Below, one piece after another: positions 57,058 through 64,000 of a stretch of 64,000 bases of DNA. Source of the DNA: Diplodia intermedia (taxonomy: Eukaryota > Ascomycota > Dothideomycetes > Botryosphaeriales > Botryosphaeriaceae); the NCBI GenBank assembly GCA_021495925.1, contig JAKEKT010000045.1:1-64000 (forward strand), in the 5' to 3' direction. The position numbers and the translations under genes were made by a program. The first letter of the stretch is position 1; every line of letters begins with the position of its first letter. The notes below the pieces were generated by a model that made no database searches, had not been told where the DNA came from, and saw only the letters and a program-made list of their open reading frames with translations.

Positions 57058-58251
57058 TCACCGACCAAAATCAGGATCACCAGCTTGGAAGGCCCGTAGA
57101 ACGGCCATCGCAGTGGCCGGATAAGCCATAAGCTTGTCGTGCACGCCATACTTGAGCAACTGCAACCTGATCGAACCCTTGGGCGTCTCCCAGTCCACCA
57201 CCCATCCTCCATTACCCATGTCCTGCTTCCGCACACTCTTCTCATGCTCAAGCTCGTCAAAGGCGATGCCCGTCGATGTGGACGCATTGACGGCGTGCCA
57301 GAACATGACGTCGCTGTGGAGGCATCCGATGTCCGTGTCATCTTCGGCGTGGATGAACGTCAGATGGTACTTGCTCCCGATACCTTCGAGCTCGCTGCGG
57401 CGGATGAACTCGGCGATGCGGTCTTTGCTCAGCCAAGTGCTTTGCAGGTACGAGGTGAAGAACGAGAGGAGAGGCGGAATCGTCGACAGGGGCGACAGTA
57501 CGGGGATGACGCCTCCGATGCGGTAGGTTGAAGTCAAGGTTGCAACGTCGGAGAACGTGGCAACAAGGACGGTGCCGGAGAAGCTGATTGGCGGGGACTG
57601 GGATGAGAAATGCCGTAGCAGAGAGATGGCGACGGCTGTCCCGAGTGATTGGCCGAATATCACGATACGCGAGGGCGGTATGCCTGCCGTGTTCATCGCC
57701 CAATCGACGATTGCTATGGCATCTAGCAGCAATCCCTCTTCTGATGGAGTTCCGGTGCTAAAACCGTAGCCTCGGTAGTCCGCTGTGACGACATGGATTT
57801 TATCTGGGGATGTTGAAGATAGAGCACGGTAGCTATCCGGCCGCCAGCCAGATGCTATGCAACCAGCAGTTCCGTGGAGATAAATGACAAGCCGAGCTTC
57901 TGGATCATCCCGAAGCAGCTGAAAGCCCAGCTTGGACTGTATATCGGCAGTAAATCCAAAGGGTTCAGCCAAGAGCTCTTGCTGGTGACGCTGATATATT
58001 CCCAGGGGGAGAACATGCCATGCATGGAGCGTCTCGCCGTCGGCTGTTGCAATAGAGAAAGGAGTGACTTGGCCGCGCATGAAGCCGAAAGCTTCTGGGA
58101 CATTCAGATCTTTGAACCAGGTGAGTGACAAACGGTGGAGATAGAAAACATGATTCTGGACGGCAGGGACTGCAATAAGCAGACCCAAGATTCCTAGGTA
58201 GATGGTAGAGGGGACAAAGACAGAAAGTGCGGCGAGCTTGAGGAGGGCCAT
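57058..58251 (-). CDS. ABHD12-like alpha/beta hydrolase
   Basis: Single-exon 397-aa protein. One N-terminal transmembrane helix (VFVPSTIYLGILGLLIAVP), then the hydrolase fold: oxyanion region RLVIYLHGTAGCIASGWRP, VVTADYRGYGFSTGTPSEEG (the GYGxSxGxPSExG pattern of ABHD12/13-type lipases), nucleophile elbow IVIFGQSLGTAVAISLL near residue 202, an acid site in HAEDDTDIG and the catalytic His in YGVHDKLM near the C-terminus. The family hydrolyses monoacylglycerols or lysophospholipids at the ER (family knowledge). The substrate is unknown. The start ATG at 58251 lies only 41 bp from the opposite-strand membrane-protein fragment. Confidence 0.85.
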   Translation of the reverse strand: MALLKLAALSVFVPSTIYLGILGLLIAVPAVQNHVFYLHRLSLTWFKDLNVPEAFGFMRGQVTPFSIATADGETLHAWHVLPLGIYQRHQQELLAEPFGFTADIQSKLGFQLLRDDPEARLVIYLHGTAGCIASGWRPDSYRALSSTSPDKIHVVTADYRGYGFSTGTPSEEGLLLDAIAIVDWAMNTAGIPPSRIVIFGQSLGTAVAISLLRHFSSQSPPISFSGTVLVATFSDVATLTSTYRIGGVIPVLSPLSTIPPLLSFFTSYLQSTWLSKDRIAEFIRRSELEGIGSKYHLTFIHAEDDTDIGCLHSDVMFWHAVNASTSTGIAFDELEHEKSVRKQDMGNGGWVVDWETPKGSIRLQLLKYGVHDKLMAYPATAMAVLRAFQAGDPDFGR

Positions 58252-58292
58252 GTCGCAATTGGTATGAAAAGTTTGGCCGGGAGAGGGGCGTC

Positions 58293-58790
58293 GTGAGGGA
58301 AAAGGTACAAGGCAGGCTTATCGGCGCACAGCCTTCAGCTGACCCAGGCAGCGGGCGCTTAGTGGACCCGCAAGCAGGGATGTTGAGACACGACGTCGCT
58401 GGCAGGTGCGGCGCAGTCGTCGTGATCATCACCAAATGGGATAGAGACTTGTACTTCACCCGGTGGTGGCCCCTGATATGCGTCCTTGGAGCATCCTTCG
58501 GCGCGATCCATCTGGTATCCTGGAACTCGACTTTCCCGACCCCTTTCGAGAGGTGGCTGTGGCGTTCGAGCGCGCTGATATCCGTGGTCACCTCGATCGT
58601 CTGCATGCAGTTCGAGACCATGACGTTGCGCTGGAACGGCATCCTTACCCTTATCCGCGTGTCCAGCCCTGTCTTGTATGTCATCAGCCGTATTGTTATG
58701 ACAGCGGAAGTCTTCGCGGCGTTGAGGGCCATGCCACGGAGCACATACGATACGTATGAGATATGGAATTATTGGTTTCATTTCCTTTGA
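58293..58790 (+). pseudogene. C-terminal fragment of a fungal integral membrane protein
   Basis: The frame from 58293 (165 aa) is unconvincing until about residue 52. From there it matches the C-terminal end of a large fungal family of multi-span membrane proteins: LYFTRWWPLICVLGASFGAI, HLVSWNSTFPTPFERWLWRS, then two further hydrophobic helices and ISRIVMTAEVFAALRAMP with a short tail. In intact members several hundred residues and N-terminal helices precede this; here only 41 bp separate it from the divergent hydrolase gene. I therefore call it a 5'-truncated remnant. The remaining frame has no stop or shift, so loss may be recent. Confidence 0.6.
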
Positions 58791-59136
58791 CGGGTAGTAA
58801 AAGTATTGAAGGATGAACAGGTGATTTATGAGACAAATAAAAGAGTCATCCAGCCCGGGTGTCAAGCGATGAGCCTCGTACATAGACGCCGACCTTTTCG
58901 AACGCTCCTCTTTCGATGTCTCCTATTCAAAGGTATCAAGACTCGTTTTGCATTACTTCGGAGCATCTTGCATCATTATACAGTTCGTTTTGCCCATCAG
59001 CGCAGTGGTAGTCGCACATTCAAATTCCCTCCATCCCGTACACTGGCTCCTTTTCCCCCCTTCTCAATCACACCATTTCTTCCGTGCTCTTCTACTCGAC
59101 CGTTCTTTCCCCACCTTCCACGTTGCATCTCCCTGC
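58791..59136. other. spacer, no gene seen
   Basis: AT-rich, convergent. A short stretch at about 58998-59035 has A-box- and B-box-like words but cannot fold as a tRNA. Confidence 0.6.
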
Positions 59137-60314
59137 CTATTGATACGTACCAGGCAATCCCGATTTCTCGCCATGGCCCATGACGAACCACGGCTCCCAC
59201 ACAGTGGTGGCGCCCTCGGTGGCGATGCCGTTCGCGTAGGCCGGGCGGTCGTAGTAGACGATATTGGTACCGGAAGCCTCCATCTGCTCGCCCGTCCGGC
59301 CCGTCTCATCCTCCAGGTACACGCGGAAGCCTTTGAGGACCGTTTCCATGGGAGTAGGGCTGTGGACAAAGATGTCAGTCAGCAAAAACACACACTCTCT
59401 CTCCCCCCCCTTCCTTCCCCGACAAAAGGAAGGAGAAGGAGACCAAGAAGAAGAAGAAAAAACGCAACAAACGTACCACCCCTCAGGCACCGCCCTGATC
59501 ATCTCCTCGGGGATAATCGGCGTCGAGACCAACCCCGGATGCACGACGTTGACGACAACGCCCTCCTTCGCCTTCAACACGGGCGCGACGCCGCGCACAA
59601 ACGTCACCACCGCCGCCTTCGCGCCGCAGTACTCGGGGACCACGGGATGCGGATGGAACGCGCCGACGCTGCCCGTCACGACGACACGGCCCCTAACCCC
59701 ATTCCTCGCCTCATTCGCGCGCATGAAATGCACCGCCAACACGGTGCCATACACGACGCCCTTGTAGCACACATCCGTCGCCTCCAGATCGGGCTCGGCC
59801 GGCACGTCATCCGCGTCGTCGCCGCCGCGCCCTTTTTCTTTCGTCAGCGCGTACACGCTGCTCTTGTCCGTGATGCCGGCGTTCGCGATCAGCACGTCGA
59901 CACGCCCCCACGCCGCGTGCACCGCGCGGAACATGGCTGCCTGCGACGCGTACGAGGATACGTCGCATGCGAAGAAGCGCGCGCGCGCGTGCGAGGCGTC
60001 GAGCGAGGTTGCGACGAGCTCGCCCAGGGCGGCGCGCCGCCCGGTTAGCGCGACGAGGTAGCCTTGGGTTAGCAGGGAGCGGGCGATGTCGACGCCGATG
60101 CCGGACTGGGGGTGTTAGTTGGTTGAGTGGGCGGTGTGGAGGATGATGAGGAGGAGGATGAGGAGGAGGAGGAGGGACTGGGGTGGCAGGGGGAGATGGT
60201 GGTGGTGGTGGTGGCGGTGGTGGTGTTGGTTGCGGAGGTGCGATTGCGACTCACCGTGGCGCCGGTGACGATGGCGACGCGGTCGTGGGTGGTGGTGGGG
60301 GGTTGACCGGCCAT
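59137..60314 (-). CDS. classical short-chain dehydrogenase/reductase
   Basis: Three exons, 60314-60255, 60105-59477 and 59359-59137 (303 aa). The cofactor motif is split by intron 1: RVAIVTGAT joins to SGIGVDIARSLL (TGxxxGIG). Further SDR landmarks are FACDVSS, DVLIANAGIT, VVVTGSVGAF and the catalytic EYCGAKAAVV (Tyr-x3-Lys), with HPGLVSTPI after it. ALTGRRAAL at the end of strand 2, with Arg-Arg, suggests NADP preference. The C-terminal 75 residues (VLKGFRVYLEDETGRTGEQM, NIVYYDRPAYANG) resemble 15-hydroxyprostaglandin-dehydrogenase-like fungal SDRs. Substrate unknown. An acidic Asp-Glu-Pro insert follows KGRGGDDADD. Confidence 0.87.
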
Positions 60315-61601
60315 TGTGATTGGTAGGTTGGGAGGATGTGGAAGGACGTATGCTGTTGTAAGTGTTAAGTCGAGAAGAAAGAGAGAGAGAGAGAGAAGGA
60401 GGAGGGAGGGATGAAGTAAAATAGACAGCTCCAAATAGGCTCCTCGTCGGACGTCCAATTGGCTTTATATATACGAGATCAGACAGCTGTCGGGCTCCAT
60501 TTAACTGGGCAGATCATGCTTCTTCAAGACCACCCCTCAGTTCACCCCACCATTCAATTTCTCCCCCCACCGCGTTTCTGGGCCTTCGTCGCCAATGCCA
60601 ATGCCAATGTTGCAAAGTTGAGCATCCTGCGGGCTGGCCGGGCATGGCGGGTTGACGACCTAACTGCAATAGCTAGTGGCTACGGAGCGCGGGGCGGTGC
60701 AAAGAGCGAGAACAGGCATCGTTCCCGCGCAGTCCGTTTTACCTACAACGCAGGCGAACCAATCAAACCCCTGAAGCCGGACAAGGTGGGCGATCGTTCG
60801 ATGGACCCAAGCATGCGAAGTAAACGGGCCGAGTCGCAGGGTTGGCCGGGCCCAACCGTCGGCTGCGACGGCGAGACTCGAGAGCGCCGAGATCCAATGT
60901 ACCGCTAGAGTAGTATACTGTTAGTAAGTCCTTTTCAAATTTGAAGGCTAGAGGACTGTGGAGAGCAACAAAAATTCCGTCCGCTTTGACGTAGGAGGCT
61001 TGAAGGACCTATGTATTTGATCATCATTATGTTTCTCGGAATCACCATGCGCGGAAAGCACAGTAAAGGCGGTTAATTAGGATGTGAGCTTGATTGAGTA
61101 GTTGAAGCAGGATGATTGATTAGTGAAGGCTGGTGTTGGTGCTATATACCACCTGGTAGCAAACTACGCTACACCTAATCGATCTACATGAAGCAATCAA
61201 CCCGCTGTACCCTCATGAAGAGGCCTGCCGATCAAATTCTTTGTCCGGATATTTACATCCACCACGAAGGAAGCTCATTCTCCTTCAGAAAAGGTGAGCT
61301 GAGCCAAACAGTAGTGGCTGGGTCGACTTACAAGCTAATTCTTTCCCTACATACCGAGTGAATCGGGAAATTTGGAAACTGCATTGAGCAAGTAGTAATA
61401 TATTGACGAGATAGCTAAGGGACCGTTACATCGTGACCCAGTGAAAGCGGGTGTAGCACGAAACCAATCTGTGATGGGAACCAAAGCAAAGCGGTCGGGA
61501 CGCTAGTCTATCAGTAATGGAAACAATGCTAAAGAAACAAAAAAGACATAAGAAACAAGATAGCGAAACACGTTCAGCGCAGCCTCCTCTCCTTACGTCA
61601 G
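60315..61601. other. 1.3-kb intergenic, no gene seen
   Basis: The (GA)n run at about 60380-60400 lies in the SDR upstream region. From 60.9 to 61.5 kb the sequence is AT-richer without coding frames. Confidence 0.6.
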
Positions 61602-63125
61602 TCAGTCGGGGCTTGGCGCATCAAGTCCTGCATAGAAACCATCCTGCAGAGCATCGTTCTTCTCGCTCTGGACCGCATAGCCATCCATCGTGGTCGCCTG
61701 CGTGCCTCCCCAGCCAGCATCGTGGTGATTGGACGACCAAGCGTCGTGCCCATGCATATCAGTTCCGATGGTGGACAACAAGCTCTCGTCGAATCCCACG
61801 TTCTGTGGCGCGCCGTAGGCAGGATACTGTTGAGGATAAGCCGCCATCCCGTGGCTGATGTCGGGATTGAGCCTTGTTGACGGCGCCCCGTTGAAACCCA
61901 AGTGGCTGTTTTCCGGGAGTACGCCAGGGGCATGTTGATTGTCCGGCTCCATGTTTGGATACATGCCCGCCTGGAGTGGGTTCGGGAAGACGGAGGTGTC
62001 GGTCTCCCCGATGGGGTGCAGGCCGCCGAACCCCCGGTCCCAGTGCTGTTGGCCCCAGTATGGACTGAGATCGTTGTTCAGTTCTCCAGCGGTGTCAAGT
62101 TGCGGCCAGGTGGGCCCGAAGCTGTTGGGACCACCATTCATTGCTTGCCTTGGAAGGGTTTCTGGCGGGAACAGAGGCGACGGCAAGTCTCCGGGGTTGG
62201 CATCCGGCGCTAGACGATAAAAAGACGCCTGGTCAGGCGTCCCCTGGAAAGTTCCGGCGTATGTGTGAGCCAGCACAGATGCATCTCCCGGTTGCTCCGC
62301 ATGTAGTTCTGGGGCTGCAGAGGGGTCGGGAAACAACTGCCTTCGCCTCTGGTCAATCAAATCCCTGGACTCGCTGATGAGGCTTTCCACTTCAATGGTC
62401 ATTCGGTTCTCAAGCCGTTGTCTGAGCTGCTGGCCAACGTGGTTGAGTATATCCGTGCGGAATCTTCGATCAGTCTCAGAGAAAGTTGGACTCCCACTTG
62501 CCACATTACTCTGGTGAAGCTGATCGAGGTTGGCAGGGCCAGTACCATACTCGTCAACGTCTGTTCGCCAGTCAGCCATTGCACCAAAGATATAAACAAG
62601 ATGAGTCTTACACGGCGAGGGAATGCTCGTCAGTGTCTCTTCGTCGGTTTGAAAGAGAATGCGGAAAATGCCCCTCCATTTTTCAACTTCTGGAACTCTT
62701 TCCGATCTCTGTCTGAGTTGTCTCTCTTGTGCCGTGGAGAGGAGCATGTCAGGCTTTCGCTGAGGACCAGAGCATTGGCTACCACCATGCGACGGCGACA
62801 AGTGGTCAAAGAGCGCCTGGCGGTCAGAGAACGGCTCGTAACAGAAGTAGCAGTGGTGCTCAGGGAGGCTGTGCTTCCTATAAAGGTGCTCCCTAATTTA
62901 GTCAGATAGGCGCCATACGCCACAAAATCTCGACAATGCTGCACTTGTAGCCCGATAGAGAAGAAAAAAAAAACTTACTTCATTCTCGCTGTGTCTAAAG
63001 CCCGGATGGACGCAGGACGCGGCAACCGGCTGCGCCGATGGGAACATCTTACGGAACGGACAAGCGAACCTCCGAGCATTGCCAATTCCATTGTGTGTGA
63101 TACCGCGCCGTGGGACCTTGTTGTT
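61602..63125 (-). pseudogene. C2H2-like fungal protein unit, apparently lacking a start codon
   Basis: Three exons: up to 62979 (upstream limit 63125), 62888-62612 and 62560-61602. Reading runs NARRFACPFRKMFPSAQ, then CVHPGFRHSENE joined to HLYRKHSLPEHHCYFCYEPF and SDRQALFDHLSPSHGG, i.e. a fungal C2H2-like zinc module. Then EVEKWRGIFRILFQ (the EKWRxIxRILF block), an intron (GTAAGA...GGCTGACTGG...ACAG) and SPYVDEYGTGPANLDQL. A long Pro/Asn/Gln-rich C-terminus follows (NGGPNSFGPTWPQL, YGAPQNVGFDESLL), ending near 61602. The frame entering FACPFRK is closed by a TAA at 63126-63128 and offers no ATG before the zinc module except the one inside RKMF. It is either the second half of a broken tandem-domain gene or a gene with an unrecognised first exon. 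Confidence 0.55.
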
Positions 63126-64000
63126 TTATTCATTGGCTTCATCATCCGAATCGGGTGGTGGCACTCCTCGCTTCCGGGCATGAGGTGTAGAATTTTGCCG
63201 AGCTTTTGCTGATGTGGTACGTCCAGATGCACCGTGGGCCCTGCTTCCTCCGTATGATGGGTTACTTCCACACGGCTGGCTGACGAAGGAGTCTGAGGTT
63301 GAGGAAGAGGTGAAGCTGATGGAACGTGTATGAGTGCTGCGAGAGACGTCATCGGCCAAGAAAGAATCGTCATCTGCAGCCTGTGATGAGGTGTCATCCA
63401 AGTTCAATATCCTTCTGAGAGCCACCATCACACGTGCGAAGACTTCACGGTTCTTTGAAGTCAGATGGGATCCCACGAGGTCATTCAACTCCGGTGATTC
63501 CACAACCGGGAGGAGAGAGTATAGGCTAGCCTGGCATTGTTGCAATGGGCTTGTAGAATTGTTCGTGCTCGTTGAGAGGTCCTCTCTGCCCCCGGGGGAT
63601 AGAGTGGCACTTTCCAGGTCGTCGTCGTGAGTGTCGGCTCCGTAGAGGCCATCCGCATATTCAGGCAACGACATCGAATCAAGCCCTTCCGCGAGAGTGT
63701 CGTTGAAGGCTTGCTGGTTACCGGCCGGTACACTTCCACATGGGGAACTGAATCGGGAAGAAATCGGCTCAGTGTAAGAAACACAGTCATCGAAGTCTAG
63801 ACCTGAAATATCAGCTTTGAACATAGGATAGTGTTTGCTTCAGGGTATGCGCACATGGTGAAGGAATTGTCTCATTTCCTGGGAAGAGAATACGCCACAT
63901 GGCCCTCCACTTCTCCTCTGGCGAAAGCTTCGACTCAGGGACATTCGCCAATCTTTCCTGTTGTGCCCGATCAAATCGCGCTTCTGGAGGCAGTAGTCGC
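63126..64000 (-). CDS. C2H2-like fungal protein, C-terminal part (runs off the window)
   Basis: Enters from the right edge: ARFDRAQQERLANVPESKLS then PEEKWRAMWRILFPGNETIP, the same EKWRxxxRILF block as in the neighbouring unit. An intron 63854-63803 (GTGCGC...GCTGAT...TTTCAG) joins PSP to CLDFDDCVSYTEPISSRF. The remaining 225 residues are Ser/Asp-rich with a helical segment LYSLLPVVESPELNDLVGSH and TSKNREVFARVMVALRRILN, then ARKRGVPPPDSDDEANE and the stop TAA. The 5' exons, with the expected zinc module, lie outside the window. The basic-acidic end flows without a break of character into the FACPFRK module past the stop. Confidence 0.65.

Noticed and set aside
58998..59035. tRNA-like A-box and B-box words
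   Set aside because: Too close together to enclose an anticodon arm, and no acceptor stem pairs.
60150..60240. GAG/GGT repeats thought to be part of the SDR coding region
   Set aside because: They lie inside the first SDR intron (60254-60106); the exon junction restores TGAT-SGIG.
1..64000. CRISPR arrays, bacterial operons, rRNA
   Set aside because: The window is eukaryotic; no regularly spaced repeat array or rRNA-like sequence was seen.

Overview
The window is nuclear DNA of a filamentous ascomycete (Pezizomycotina; I lean towards Dothideomycetes, but that is inference). The genes carry short introns, mostly 45-175 nt, with GTNNGT donors, CTNAC/CTGAC branch sites and YAG acceptors. The recognisable proteins are fungal in type: a Zn2Cys6 regulator, Ies4, a Gid1/RanBPM protein, D-xylulose reductase and a Noc2 with a fungal gene layout. 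Exon borders were assigned by hand from splice signals plus reading-frame and family continuity.

Left block (1-21 kb) is conserved housekeeping. It holds a small cysteine-containing protein, a tiny membrane protein, THG1 (tRNA-His guanylyltransferase, 7 exons), RPB1 (RNA polymerase II largest subunit, 5 exons, CTD of about 27 heptad-like units), SWD1 (COMPASS subunit, divergent from RPB1), IES4 (INO80 subunit) and a GID1/RanBPM-like protein with SPRY, LisH, CTLH and CRA domains. A 4-kb stretch without a convincing gene separates SWD1 from IES4.

Middle block (22-43 kb) looks like an accessory island. It begins with an MFS transporter that has lost its middle. It then contains three intact and one decayed member of a cysteine-rich putative zinc-binding family that I do not recognise (474, 801 and 878 aa, plus a frameshifted relic). 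The relic abuts a Ty3/gypsy RNase H fragment, and a 77-bp repeat just past that fragment recurs inverted 14 kb away. A Zn2Cys6 transcription factor sits between two family members. About 4.4 kb of gene-poor sequence follows (39-43.4 kb).

Right block (43.4-64 kb) is again mostly conserved: a BTB/POZ protein, D-xylulose reductase, a family-16 lysine methyltransferase, VPS28 (ESCRT-I) divergent from NOC2 (60S ribosome biogenesis), a peroxisomal ABCD half-transporter, a 72-aa three-exon microprotein, an ABHD12-like hydrolase, a truncated membrane protein, a short-chain dehydrogenase, and two adjoining units of a fungal C2H2-like family separated by an in-frame stop at the right edge.

Most genes are unrelated housekeeping functions with no operon logic. 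Two divergent pairs, RPB1/SWD1 and VPS28/NOC2, share promoters of about 711 and 195 bp. The most novel content is the cysteine-rich family cluster at 24.4-39 kb with its decayed, retroelement-flanked copy.
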